Positions 25,109 through 39,553 of a DNA stretch of 64,000 nt are shown in pieces. Under the pieces are notes generated by a model. It did no database searches, was not told the DNA's origin, and saw nothing but the letters and a program-made list of their open reading frames with translations. Source of the stretch: Phanerodontia chrysosporium (Eukaryota; Basidiomycota; Agaricomycetes; Polyporales; Phanerochaetaceae). A program made the translations under genes and the position numbers. The number at the start of each line of letters is the position of its first letter. Positions within the stretch are counted from its first letter, which is position 1. The DNA lies in NCBI GenBank assembly GCA_001910725.1, contig MJGA01000026.1:310001-374000 (forward strand), given 5' to 3'.

Positions 25109-26369
25109 GGGAGTACTCACGGACCGCACGGCGGGCGGCGGCCTGAGGGGGTGATGGCGGACTGAGAGAACAAAGGGCGATGGCCACGCCCCCACATGCG
25201 CCCGTCACAGCGTCACAAAGCGACGTGACGGGTGATACCATGCATGCAGTTGGCGGCGTGCATCGCCATGTCCCCAGATATATAAAAGCAGCAGTATGTT
25301 AGTGAGTGGTCCGGTAATCCGCTGCGCATGCCTCAGCCACGCAGGGCGAAGAGCTGACCTCCAGAACCTTCGTGGCGCTCTGATACGCGAATCGTCGTTC
25401 GGACCAATTACAGGTGGGGAATATCATATACACGTCCAGAGTTACACAGGCTGTCGAAGTCGTTGAAAGTCTTTCACAGTCTCACCAACCACGGGTGATT
25501 GAACTTGAAGACACCTACGCGAAGGATGCGTAGGACGTCTCAGCTATCTGCCACAGCGAAACAATGAGTGCCCGTAGGCCTGCGGTGCTGTCGTTCTGAT
25601 AGCGAAACGTCTGTAGTTTCCCGGTCGACTCATGAAGAGACTCAGGGAGGAACCTCCGGGTCCTGCTGCTTTGTCGGGACCCCGATCACTTTGAACCGCA
25701 AATGTTGAGTCGAGCGAAATGCGGCTCCATCGGGGTAGCATTCTACATCTACTACGCAAATGAAATGTAACTCAATATTTCCAGTGGTTGACATGTTTGG
25801 ACATAAGAATAGCACAAGTTATGCGCTACAGATGAAGGCGAGCCACTGCCAGGGATGAACCGGTCTCCTGCACTTGCCTAGTATGTCCTCGCTATCTGGA
25901 GGCAGCGCAGTGCTATGCTCTCTTTCTGTGGAGTTGCTACCTCGCACTCATGTGTTGTTTGCATCGCGCGCTCAAGCAACGCGGTTCGCCGGGACAGTGC
26001 TTCGTGCAGTTCTCGCTGAGAGTTTTCATCCTTGACGGGGAACGCCTTCGATTCTCCACCCGCATAATCTCGTTGCAAATGAATCTGCTGCTGCTCGCAG
26101 CCGTGTGCGACGTTATTGCGAGAGGTGAGCGTCCGCGGGCAGTCTTCCGTGCGTTTCTCCGTGGGCGCCAACTGATGTGGCGCTTTGACTCACCCTTGCG
26201 GGCGTCTAGCAGCTCATCCTGCTTTCGTTCCTCTCGACCCCGACCTCGTCTCTCCCCCTCGCAGCCTCTCGCAGAACTACCGCTGCACAGAGGTTAGTAT
26301 ATCTGCCTCTCGCTACCTCTTCTCTTTGCTCTTGCTCACCCCTCTTCCAGTTCGCCAGGTCGTAGAACA
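25109..26369. other. Intergenic between the RING gene and ARG5,6
   Basis: Divergent promoters of the RING gene (left) and ARG5,6 (right) must lie here. A 97-residue minus-strand frame at 25,878-26,171 contains a helical stretch (QRELHEALSRRTALLERAMQ) and could be a small gene, but there is no independent support. No other feature was recognised. Confidence 0.35.
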
Positions 26370-29299
<2,930 letters not shown>

Positions 29300-29644
29300 G
29301 CGTCGTCGTTTCTGCGTGGCTCGCGGAGCGCGAGCTAAATCAAAAGCATACCCTCGTGGGTTCCACTCTGAACAGACTCTGCGGATCGTCCTCCATGTCT
29401 ATCGTCTGCGTCTATGTACATTGGGTTTGTTGCATGTGTGCTTGCGTATTGTTGTACTATCTATCGGTTGTTCCTTGTGTGTCTCGCGGATAGGGCGCGA
29501 CCTTCCGCTCTGGATGTGGGTCTGGCCATCTTGAGACGTGGACGCCCGCGCTATAAGATGGTCTCAAGCTGAGACTAACAAACTACCTCGGACATGCGTA
29601 TCGTATCTCTTATTCCCAACAGCATACTAGATTACATAGACAAA
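29300..29644. other. Intergenic between convergent genes
   Basis: Convergent 3' ends of ARG5,6 (plus) and the next gene (minus). AT-richer than the flanks, with no coding frame. Confidence 0.5.
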
Positions 29645-31461
29645 TTATACTCGGTCGTGGATCTTCATCATCTCATTAATGTCGTCGATGTCCCACTCGG
29701 ACATATACTGGCCAAAGCTCGAGTCCGGCGAGAGTGAGCGACGCGACATGTGCCGCGGGCCCGCCTTCTCCCGGGCGAGCTCCGCGTCCGACATATGCTC
29801 GTCCCTGCTCCCCGCGTCGCCAGACGGCGGCGGCTTCGACACCGAGCCCGCTGGCGCGCTGCTCACCCTCGGCTGGACCGCCGCGCCCCGTGCCCCCGCA
29901 GCATAGACGCACTCGACGTGCAGCGGCCCCCCGACCGTCGTCGGCACGCCCGCGATGCACGTCTGCGTGCGCGTCGGCCCGCGAACGTGCGTGGCGCGCC
30001 GTCCTGCGCGCCCTGCGTTGCCGGCTGCGACGGCCGTGGCGGCTTGAACGGCTGGTGCAAGCGCGCGGACGATCTCCGCGGCCCGCGCATCCCCAGCGCG
30101 CGCGGTGCGACGCCGCACTGTGTACCCTGCGGCGCGGTCCTGGTGGGCGCCGGGTCCTTGGTGGGGCGTGTGGTGGTCGGCGTTGCGTGTTCCGGACGTA
30201 CGCAAGAGCTGCTGGGCTTCGTGGGCGATGGGTCGCGGAGTGGGTGGGGTGGCCGCACGGACGTGCTCGGCTTGGTTGCAGGCGTCCCATGTGTGGTCTG
30301 TGCGCTGGATCTAGTCCGTACGTTGGAGAGCGCGTGGTCCGTCCCGGGTGAGTCGTGCTCGTCAGGTGGGCCGGGTGAGTCGACAACCATCTCGTCGTCT
30401 TCACATTCGACGTTCGTGCGGTCCATGGACATCGGTGCAACTTGGCGCGTCTTCGACTTGCTCGGGCCTGACATCTGAGCCTCTGTGCATGCTCCAGGCC
30501 GCGCACCAGTACGAGCCGTCCTAGGTGGTCCCGCTATCTGCGTTGGAGGCACGTCCAGCGCGCTGGGATCCTTCTCATCTCGAGCAGTGGCACCATGTTC
30601 TATGAGTGAGGGCTCACGCGCAGCAGTACGGACACCCTGCGGCGCGATTGGTGAGAAAAGATCATCCCGCTCGAGTGGCCCCTGCGCGAGGGATGTCCCA
30701 GGCTGTGGACGTCCCTGGTCATCTGGCTTCGAACACGCCAGCGGTGCATCAACCTCCATGTCAAGGTCAGAATTAGCTGATTGTGCCGAAAGGTTACGGC
30801 GCGTCTTGCTTCTTGAACGAGGTCTGTCTGAGGGCCCTTGCTCGGTCGCTCCTGGTTGGTCGAGCAATGCCATGGCTCCCTCGCTGGAGCCCGAGCGCGA
30901 GACTGACTGCATGCCCGCATGCGAGCCACCTAGCTTCTTCTGCTCGTGTCGTTGCTTCTTCTGCTGATTTTTTGTGATCTGTTTGTCAACGTGAACAACA
31001 TTGACATGGAGCTGGTGGCCCGCTGGTGCGGGCTCGTAGGACCGCGGAGTAAACCGTTGGATAGAGCCGGACTTCTTGCGCGAGGAAATATTGTCGCTCT
31101 CGGATGAGGATCCCTCTTTGTTAGGCTCTTGGGGTAGCATGACAGCCGTCGAGTAGCTGCCCTCTATGAACCGCTCCATCAGAGTCGGAGCGGTGGGTGC
31201 TGTCACAATCGCTGTGAGCCACCACTGACATGCAATAGTACGAAATATAAACACACGCGGAGGGGTCCATGCGCTATTGGCCCACCTATAAAGATCTTCT
31301 TTGACCTTCTTGACAGGTGTACGGAGCCCCCAGATGACCTGCCCCGGTTGCGGCTTTGGGTGGAGAGCCTCTCGGGCGAGCTCTACCGCTTGCATGGTAG
31401 TTTGAGACAACGGCACCTGGTATTCTTCGTCCGTGTCCTGCCAGACGAAATTCACGCTCAT
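29645..31461 (-). CDS. Hypothetical Ser/Pro/Thr-rich protein, one unexplained frame change
   Basis: I do not recognise this gene. The N-terminus (MSVNFVWQDTDEEYQVPLSQ and VIWGLRTPVKKVKEDLYRWA) looks like a small folded domain. An intron probably lies around 31,180-31,245. A long disordered region rich in Ser, Thr, Pro and basic residues follows. Near 30,110-30,120 the better coding frame changes: the downstream part (AEIVRALAPAVQAATAVAAG) ends in a convincing acidic tail (SEWDIDDINEMMKIHDRV) at 29,645. No GT-AG intron of normal size fits there, so this may be a one-base sequence error or a real frameshift. Confidence 0.45.
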
Positions 31462-31953
31462 GGTTGTTGTGTCACGGACCTCCGCTCTGCAGCGTCGCGT
31501 GGGTTAGCGAATTTGCGTGCTGCACTCTTGCGAGAGATTATTACCGCGTACCAGTTAGTTTTTAAGTGCTTGAAAGTCGAGAAATAAGCTAGTGGTATAC
31601 AGACGTTGAAAGGTGGGTATACGGGAGGAGAGAAGTGTAGAGGAAGAGACAAAGCCGCGTCGGAAGAAGCGCCGCGGGGAAGTACAGTCTTAATGAGGTG
31701 GTCATGTGACTGCGTCGCGTTCGTTACGTCGGACGCATTGTTGCCTTACAGGACACGCGAGCCAGACAAAATATTGTTATCACTTTGCAAGTCTAGAATA
31801 CAACAGGAACAAAGCAAAATACACGGCAAAGGGAGATAATCAGGGGTGCAGCCAGAAAACAGAACAGCAAGACGAGATGGAAGATTCTGCGGTGTTGGAG
31901 ACCGTCTGAAGCACTTCCAGGACATTATGGAGCTACAGTACTTTCGTGTATGT
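31462..31953. other. Intergenic
   Basis: Promoter side of the hypothetical gene (left) and 3' side of elongin C (right). No gene recognised. Confidence 0.45.
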
Positions 31954-32500
31954 TTATGCTGCGCAAAACACCAATCAGAACGCGTGAGTAAGGCAGTACA
32001 CTCCAACTCACTCTCGTAGTAGTCTGCGGCCACGAGCCTAACCTTTTGTGAGCCGGTGTGGAGTGATTTGAATTTATCCTCACTTACAGCTCAAGAGCAA
32101 TCTCTGCAGGTATCCGCTCGGTGAAATCAGGACCGTCCTGGCGAGGAGCAGCGCTCTCGTACGTGTACTTGTATTGGAGGTACTCGCAAAGCTTTTCTAC
32201 GATGATTCCTCTGTGTCCGCGGTGAATGGCCAGGCAGAATGAGAATGCAGAGTAGCACGCACCGCTCGTTGATGGGACACGTGTTTGCCGTCGCCTCCGC
32301 AAAGTCATTGTTGAGCATGTTCCTGAGCGTGCCACTCATGACGGCGACCTTGCGCTTCACGAGATAGCTGTAGCCGTCAGTACTGATGAGGCGAATCCAA
32401 TCCTCAGGGTTCTTCCCATTTGTCTACAGCAGAGTCCGTCAGGAGAGCTCCAGGACGACGACAGCGTCGAGGGACGCACCATGGCCTGGTCGTCCGCCAT
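31954..32500 (-). CDS. ELC1: Elongin C (Skp1/BTB-POZ fold)
   Basis: Elongin C is the Skp1-like adaptor of cullin-elongin ubiquitin ligases and partners elongin A. The first exon is 21 nt (32,480-32,500, MADDQAM). A 56-nt intron leads in phase to TNGKNPEDWIRLISTDGYSY, LVKRKVAVMSGTLRNML and NTCPINER. After another intron comes GIIVEKLCEYLQYKYTYE and then ERIPAEIALEL. The last pieces, after two more introns, read LVAADYYET with a TAA at 31,954-31,956; the exact end rests on a GTGAGT donor and TTTTGCGCAG acceptor. The order and motifs match elongin C closely, and the length of about 105 residues is normal. It is transcribed divergently from the UBC13-type gene. Confidence 0.9.
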
Positions 32501-32657
32501 GGCGGTCTGAGAGCAAGGAGCGTGGGAACTACCTGCCCGAAAGCGACACCCCGGATATGGAGCCCTGCGCACCGAGCCCGTCGCTCTCGCCTGCATCTCG
32601 CTCTGCCTCTTTCCCTCCTCCTCACTGTCCCCACCGACCCCGAGCACGACACAAACG
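32501..32657. promoter_or_regulatory. Shared 157-bp divergent promoter of elongin C and UBC13
   Basis: Only 157 bp separate the two inferred start codons, so both promoters and leaders must lie within or overlap it. No TATA box is evident. Co-regulation is an inference from the layout. Confidence 0.6.
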
Positions 32658-33427
32658 ATGGCCCTGCCCAAGGTGCGCTGCCGCCCCGTCCGCCGCCCCG
32701 TGTGCCGCTGACCGAGCACGGCATCGCAGCGAATCATCAAGGTGCGCCTCTTGCCATCCACGCCGCCGCCCATGCGCCCGCGGACCAGTCAGTGGATCCT
32801 AATATGCGTCTGTGCGTCCCGCCGTGCTTGAACGCGCCTCCAGGAAACCGAACGCCTCGTCGCTGACCCCGCGCCGGGCATCACGGCCGCCCCGCACGAG
32901 GACAACCTGCGCTACTTCGATGTGACCATCCAAGGGCCCGACGGGAGCCCCTTCCAGAGTGCGTCGCGGAGCCCACCTTGTGTGGCGATGTACTCACCCA
33001 GATGTCCATGCAGACGGCGTGTTTCGCCTCGAGCTGTTCCTCCCAGAAGAGTACCCGATGGCGCCGCCAAAGGTGCGCTTCCTGACCAAGATCTACCACC
33101 CAAACATCGGTGCGTCGCCTCTGCACTGTAACCTCTCCAAAATACCTATACTCCTGTCCAGATAAGCTCGGCCGTATCTGCTTGGACATCCTCAAAGGTG
33201 CGCCTGTGCGCCCTGTCTAGGTCGCGTGCTCACACGCAGGGCGGTGCACAGACAAGTGGAGTCCCGCGCTGCAGATCCGGACCGTGCTGCTCTCGATACA
33301 AGCCCTCCTGAGTGCACCGAACCCCGACGACCCGCTCGCGACCGACGTCGCAAAGCACTACAAGGAGAACGAAGCCGACGCCCAGCGCGTCTCGCGCGAG
33401 TGGACCGAGAAGTACGCCCACGCCTAA
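32658..33427 (+). CDS. UBC13: Ubiquitin-conjugating enzyme E2, UBC13/UBE2N type
   Basis: This E2, with an Mms2-type partner, makes K63-linked ubiquitin chains in DNA-damage tolerance and signalling. Exon 1 is 32,658-32,672 (MALPK) and exon 2 is a 12-nt micro-exon at 32,730-32,741 (RIIK). Then follow [40 protein letters not shown], the active-site region GRICLDIL with the catalytic Cys, and [20 protein letters not shown]. The C-terminus is [17 protein letters not shown], with TAA at 33,425-33,427. The MALPKRIIKET start and the [10 protein letters not shown] motif are characteristic of UBC13 over other E2s. Five or more short introns interrupt it. About 150 residues. Confidence 0.93.
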
Positions 33428-34404
33428 GCTGTGCCCCTGCGCGTGTCATCGAGGGAGGACGCGCTGCACTGTAAAGAGGGGGATAGACGATAGAACTGTA
33501 GGATTGGATTGTGCGCTGATGTGTCGCGGTGTAGCCGATGGGTATGTACGCTTGTGCGATTTTCCTTCTTTGTATCCCCTACCATCCCGCCTGGATCGAC
33601 AAACATGAGATGTTCTACCATTTTGCACCCAATCTCGGCCGGTGTATCCGGCTCTACTCTTAAAGTGACCCCGTGGGTATTCGCTTGCAGTGTAGCAATC
33701 GTAATCTGGGACGATGTACTTGACATCGTCTACACTGACTGCAAAGGTGGATAGGGCAGTAAGTGTAAGAGGAGGTAGGCAACCAGGTGCACCCTCACTA
33801 CAAGACTCGTTCATTTTGCTACAGTCCTTTAGTTCGCAGTATCACGATGTACTACCCGTGCTACAGCTTATTCTGCTTGCATAGGTACGTTTGTTCCTGA
33901 AATGCGAAGGACATTCATGGCTGATTGTTCCGCCCCACCGTTCATATATTGTTACTTCTTGGGCGGTAGAACGTTATGCAGGCGAAGGCGGACGCCCAAT
34001 TGTTTTTTGCCCCCAGGGGTCTGTACTTAGCGTAAGTGTGACAATGGTGTGTCGCTGTCCTGACGAGCACCACAACCCGTGAGGGCTGCACGCGCTGCCG
34101 TTGCTGTGGGAGATGCCGTTGCTAGGTCAAGGGAGACATCTGATTTCCAAGGCCACTAATTGTGGTAATATTGGAAGCACTCGATGCCAATTCATAGGCA
34201 GAGTACGCGGTTAGGTGGCCAATTGGTTTGCATCCGCCAGGAAATCCCTCAGAAGTAGGCTCGATATCAGCATAATGGCCGATATTGATGTCAGTACAGC
34301 TCTGAGGGCGCCTTGGAGTTTTTGTACTAAGTAACAGCTATCTACGATGGTATTGAGCTCAAAACTCGACGTTCACCGCCTAGCACGACCGCGGCGTTTG
34401 CATA
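33428..34404. other. Intergenic
   Basis: AT-richer than the flanks, with only short unrelated frames on either strand. No RNA gene was recognised by eye. Confidence 0.45.
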
Positions 34405-35095
34405 ATGGGTCGATCAACTCTCCGGCCTCCTCCACCACCTCCAGTGGGAAGGGAATCGCTCACATGGCTCATCACGATGGTGCGCAAGTCCTGCATTCAG
34501 ACCATAGCCACGATCACTAACGCCGTCCCCGGTCCAAGAGATGTCTTACGGTATCTGGAAGGGACACTCCTGACGCTGCGCGGCTACCATAGCTACCTCC
34601 ACACCAACCCAGACATCGTGTCGCAGCTCGTCCGGCGGGGCGCGCAGGCCGTCTACGCTTCAAGGGCCGTGCGCATTGTCCAGGCGCATGCCGGCCGTCC
34701 GGAGGACGCGTTCGCACTCGTGCTCGCCGACATCGGCGGGCTACCCGCGATGTGACAGCCTCTACCTCTCGCAGGTCGCGCGGTCCCCGTATCCGCTGCG
34801 CTCCGTGCAAGTGCTGTCCGAGCTCCGGATGAGCCTCCAGCGGTTCCTCGTGGACTGCCTGCGCGACCAGACCCGCTGCCTCGAGCCGTGCTACCATGTC
34901 GCTAAAGCGGAGGCGTCTGGGTGCCTGCATGTACTGACGTTCGACAAAATGCTTGACTCAACGAGCCGGCCGCGGTCGAGGGGAGGGAGACCGTGCACGG
35001 GCGTGGTACATGCACTACGTCTGTTTAACGTACCCTCTAGGCGGCGCTGGCCAGACCGCTCAGGAGCACCTGCCGATACTTGTGCTACCGTCTGA
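34405..35095 (+). CDS. Hypothetical gene fragment, frame-disrupted
   Basis: Two helical segments in different frames read as one protein. The first (ITNAVPGPRDVLRYLEGTLL; AVRIVQAHAGRPEDAFALVL) ends at a TGA at 34,753-34,755. The second (RSVQVLSELRMSLQRFLVDC; LRDQTRCLEPCYHVAKAEAS) may start after the acceptor CTCTCGCAG near 34,778, but no good donor precedes it. I do not recognise the family. It could be a short gene with one unusual intron or a relic. Confidence 0.35.
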
Positions 35096-35355
35096 GCAAG
35101 CGGTGGTATAGCTGGAGTTTGGGGCATTCTCTGGGTGTGTAGTTGTTGAATGTAACTGGAATCCAGTCGAATAAGAGGGGGACACCAGACAGTTGTATGG
35201 TGTTTGTAATGTTGATAGTCACGTCGATCTGATCGGAGGCGGGAACGTCGGTGTGGCGTCTATCAGATGATGAGTGTGGCGAGCACAGTCCCAGGCGCGC
35301 AGAGACGTCTCCCTCCTCGATACCCCCACCACCCACCAGATACCCCCGCCGTTGC

Positions 35356-37749
35356 ATGTCCTACCTCTACTCTCACGACGACCGCCTCGGACGTCCTCCA
35401 CCGCAGCTCTACCAGGCCAGCGAGCCCCAAATCGTCGTCGAGCCCTCGAGGCAGCCTCGCGCGAACACTCCTGAGCGCATTCGAGAGCGGAAAGTTCCAT
35501 GGGTGCGTCTACAACGCAATGCTCAAGCTTATGCTCCGACCTGGACGCGCGCAACAGGTCAAAGAACCGTATCGGCACACGCCCCGCGATGAGGAATTCT
35601 ACATGCTCGATCCCACCGACGGGCGCATGAAGCCGAACCCCGAGCTTCTCAAGGACCATCTCATCAACGAGGGCCGCCTCACGGAGCAGCAGACGGTGTT
35701 CATCCTTGAGTCTGCGGCGGAGCTCATGCGCCGCGAGCCCAACATGCTCAACCTGACCGGCCCCATCACGGGTGTGTGACCCTCCTGGCCTGTGCGCCCA
35801 CGCGAGCTGACCGACTGCAGTGTGTGGGGACATCCATGGTCAGTTTGTAAGCCCGCCCTTGCAGGATCCGTCCCGTATGCATGTTGACGCGCCACTCAGT
35901 ACGACCTCATGAAGGCCTTCGAGATCGGTGGCAAGTTCACAGAGACGAACTACCTCTTCCTTGGCGACTATGTCGACCGCGGGTCTTTTGGAATTGAAGT
36001 ACGTACCAGTGCATATCTTGTGCATCGAATTCTAACTCGTATACAGTGTCTATTATACCTGTACGTCCTCAAACTCTGGTACCCCAGCGCGCTCGCCCTC
36101 CTTCGGGGCAACCACGAGTGCAGACATCTTACCGGCTTCTTTACCTTTCGTCGTGAATGTAGGTGCATATGCATGCTTTGTCTATATCCCAAAGGTAGGT
36201 AGTTGCTGATAATACTACTTCTGCACAGGTCTGCACAAATATTCGGAAAGGGTGTATGAGGCTTGCGTGCGCTCGTTCGACTCACTCCCCCTCGCTGCGC
36301 TCATCGACGGCAAATTCTTCGCCGTGCATGGCGGAATCTCACCGTACCTTGACAAAATTTCGGAACTTAACCAGGTACCTCATGCTCCGATTCCGTGCTT
36401 CTCGGTGTCGGAAGCGCACTGTGCGGGCTGACATACCTGCTTGCAGATAGACCGGTTTATGGAGCCGCCGAGCTCCGGCGTGCTGTGCGATCTCCTGTGG
36501 GCAGATCCCTGTCACGACTACGGCAAGGAGGTATGCCGTTTTCTCTGCATGACCTACACGCCAGCTTATCCTGTCTTAGCAACCGGATCCAACACCGTAC
36601 GACCCAACGGACCCCCGCGCACGGGGTTCTACCCCAATCAAGTACGCGGTTGCTCGTTCAACTACACGTATGCGGCTGTTTGCGCCTTTCTCGCACGAAA
36701 TGGTCTCCTTGGAGTATTTCGCGGGCATGAGGTGCAAGACGCTGGGTACGTAGCGGTCACTCCTCGCAGCTTCTCGAGATTAATTTCGATGCAGCTACAC
36801 AATGCATCGCAAAACGACAGCAAAAAAGTTCCCTTCGGTGATTACGGTATTCAGCGCGCCCAACTATCTCGACGTGTACCACAACAAAGGTGCGGTAATC
36901 AAGTACAAGAACAAGAACATCACGATTCGGCAGTTCAACGCCTCCCCGCACCCGTACTGGCTACCGAACTTCATGGATGCCTTCACGTGGTCGCTCCCGT
37001 TCGTCGGCGCGAAAATCACTGAGATGCTCCTCGCCGTGCTGAGCGTGTGTACGCAAGAGGAGCTCAGTGACACTGGAAGCGAGTACTACGACGCGCAGCA
37101 GAGCAGTGACGACGAAGAGGAGGAGGAGGCGCGCGAGCGGCGCAAGGAGGAAATCCGCCAGCGCATCATCGACGTCGGGCGCATGCAGCGCGTCTACCAG
37201 ATCCTGCGCGCCGAGGCCGAGAGCGCGACGGAGCTCATCACCTCGACGCCGCCGCCGGTGCCCGCGGACCTGCCGGCGCTCGTGCCCGAGGGCATGCTCG
37301 CGCGCGCGCAGGGGTCGCCCTCGCCCGAGCGCGGCGCGCAGCCGCCGGGCGCGTTCCCCGCGCCGGACGCGCTCGGCGTGCAGTCGACGACCGTGCGCCG
37401 CCAGATCCGCTCGTTCAGCGACGCGCGCAGCGCGGACCTCGCCAACGAGCGCCTCCCGCACTTTGTGCCCGCGCCCGCGCCCGGCGAGGACGCCCCCGTC
37501 GTCGTGCCCGCCCCGAGCATGCGCCTCCCGCGCCTCGCCGCGTACGCGCCCACCGCTGCCGCCGCCGCCGCCAGCGGCGCGCCCGAGGACGGCGGCGTGC
37601 CTGCGGTGAGCATGGAGGGCCTCATTCGCCGTGCGCTCCAGGAGGAGGGTGTCGATGATGGTGGGCTCGTCGAGAGGATTGCGGAGCGCATTGCGAGAGG
37701 AAGACCGGCGAGGCCGAAGGGCCTAAAGAGATTCGAGACAGCGCCGTAG
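35356..37749 (+). CDS. CNA1: Calcineurin A, catalytic subunit of Ca2+/calmodulin-dependent protein phosphatase
   Basis: Calcineurin A dephosphorylates proteins such as Crz1-type factors in calcium stress signalling. The start at 35,356 ([16 protein letters not shown]) joins over a 55-nt intron (35,503-35,557) to [14 protein letters not shown]. Metallophosphatase motifs are present in order: [38 protein letters not shown] and [13 protein letters not shown]. Then come [18 protein letters not shown] and [22 protein letters not shown]-subunit/calmodulin-binding helix ([20 protein letters not shown]) and an autoinhibitory-like segment ([20 protein letters not shown]) follow. Between DYGKE and VRGCS the frame is open through about 35 extra residues lacking a usable intron. 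Several normally fixed positions differ, so this may be a divergent paralogue. Eight or so introns. Confidence 0.9.
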
Positions 37750-38039
37750 GGGAATTCCAATCGCTTTCTTGGATATGAGTTTGGATGTAGCTGTGTGTAT
37801 TTCCAGATGTCGAAGTTGTTGTGGTTCATGTGTATTTGGTGTCCCCTCGTACAAATCTATGTAATAACTTCCTTGCTCAAGTTAACTGTCGTGTGCCCTC
37901 TGCACCTTCTGGTAAAGATAAGCGTGTATACAATGTTTTGATAACTTCAAATGTAAGGAAAATCGTGGGCGCAATTGCGGGCGGATCACACATTGGTACA
38001 AAGACACTTATCATACAACAAATATGCAGATCGATACAC
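37750..38039. other. 3' flank of calcineurin A up to the transposon nest
   Basis: AT-rich, without coding frames; it probably holds the calcineurin 3' UTR and terminator. Confidence 0.5.
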
Positions 38040-38662
38040 GACAATAATTTGACACTTTTCTTAGCGAAAAAAGTGTAGAAAAGAGGAATGGGACAAGAAT
38101 TGGGGAAAAGCTGGCTTTTGAGGATGGAAAGAGGCCGGCGATTTCCGGTCCTAAGATATGATAACATATGCTGCCTATTCTCGGCCATAACGGCCAAAAA
38201 TTGAGACCATCTTATCACATGTGAAACAGCCTGATCTAGCTATTTTCGACGAAAAAAGCTACATTCTTCGCTAGCCTATGCCCCCTTTGATTAGCCCACC
38301 TTTTTCTGATGGAAACAGCTCGCTCCTTTTGCAAGCTTGTTACAACGATACAAAGCAAGCTTATCTCTGTTGTTATAGTGTTACTTATCTCAAAGCCTTT
38401 TGCTTCAGTAAGGGCTAACCTCCTTACAAACATATTTACCCCATGGCGAGGTCACCTATTTTTTGGCCACAAAGGACACATGGCCCGCCGGCCGGTGACC
38501 GTGGACCCGCAGCTACAGGCCGGCGAGCCCGCTCCCCGCTGACATTATCATGCTGCACTCGCCAGGCATTGCCGATGTCAGCCCATGCCCGCCGCCCACC
38601 GCCTGCCACCCTCTCATCCCTTTTTGGATTTCAGCCCCTTCGGCATTTCAGCCCAAGACTAT
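38040..38662 (+). repeat. Left arm of the foldback element
   Basis: Inverted copy of the right arm, interrupted at ACTAT (38,658-38,662) by the 3-kb LTR element. The remaining 26 bases or so lie at 57,233-57,258. Confidence 0.8.
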
Positions 38663-38848
38663 TGTCACAGCTCGAGTTCCTGATTAGGTAGTTAGCTTAT
38701 GTAATCTTGTAGCTCACTGTTTTCGTAGCTTAGTCTTGGATCGTCTTCGACGAACCAACACCAGTCTCGGGCGTGGTTGCCCTCTGTAGCCTCGTTCTCA
38801 TGCTATAGATCTCGTTTCCGACCTTGCGGGGCGGCTCAGCCTTTGACA
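38663..38848 (+). repeat. 5' LTR of the 3-kb element
   Basis: 186 bp, TG...CA ends. It matches the split 3' LTR (49,245-49,290 plus 57,088-57,227) with a small number of differences. Confidence 0.85.
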
Positions 38849-38850
38849 GA

Positions 38851-38860
38851 TTGGTTCGTC
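38851..38860 (+). promoter_or_regulatory. Primer-binding site of the 3-kb element, self-complementary type
   Basis: TTGGTTCGTC begins two bases after the LTR and is the exact reverse complement of GACGAACCAA at 38,749-38,758 inside the LTR. This fits a Tf1-like mechanism in which the 5' end of the element's own RNA primes minus-strand synthesis. Confidence 0.65.
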
Positions 38861-39491
38861 CCCAACCAACGGACGTCTTTCGCTCTTTTTCGATTTTTTT
38901 GGCAATTTTCGTCACCTTTCAGCTGGCAGCCTCGTCCCCCCTCAACTGCCAGCTCCGTGGACTCTCAAGAGAGTCATTCAAGGCCCTCCCGCTCACTTCC
39001 ACTCGCTCTCCTGGGGCAGTACATGTCACGGATGTGACGGTGTCACCCTATTTTTCGCTGATTTTTGGCCATTTTCCTCGATTAATCCAACGGGCGAGCA
39101 GCCCTCACGCCGTCTGGAGTCCTAGCCGCCCACACTCAGCGCCTGGCCATTCAGCGCCAGCGCCCTGATGGCGCATCACCCCTAGACGCCAGCGCATCCC
39201 GCTGCGCGCTCAGACACTGCCTGGATCACCGGTCTGCTCTGCAACCGGTTCCCCAGATTGCCGAAGCGGCACTGTCATCCCTGATGACTCCCTTCGCCGA
39301 GACACGCCGAGCTGATCAGCCTGATGACATAGCCTCGGCCCGACACAACCTCAGACACTGCCAGCTGACACAGCCTCGTGACATAGCCCCACACAGCCTC
39401 GCCGCGCAGTCCGCGTCGCAGCCTCGCTGGCTATGCCAAGCGCTGCCCATCAGCTTAGGTAATCGTACAGCCTGCCCTAAAGACTCTGTAG

Positions 39492-39499
39492 TATATAAG
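39492..39499 (+). promoter_or_regulatory. TATA box of chromovirus A
   Basis: TATATAAG in the 5' LTR. It is 34 bp upstream of the self-primer segment at 39,526-39,535, where transcription would be predicted to start. Confidence 0.65.
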
Positions 39500-39553
39500 G
39501 GTAGCACTCCTCGCTCCTGTCCGTCATCTCGACCTCTTGGTCAATACGGACAG

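Noticed and set aside
36501..36660. A frameshift in calcineurin A
   Set aside because: The frame is continuous when no intron is removed, so an insertion or unresolved splicing is the simpler description.
38236..38542. 65- and 77-residue frames repeated in inverse at 57,607-57,913
   Set aside because: They lie in the arms of the foldback element, and the mirrored copies follow from the inverted repeat; no domain.
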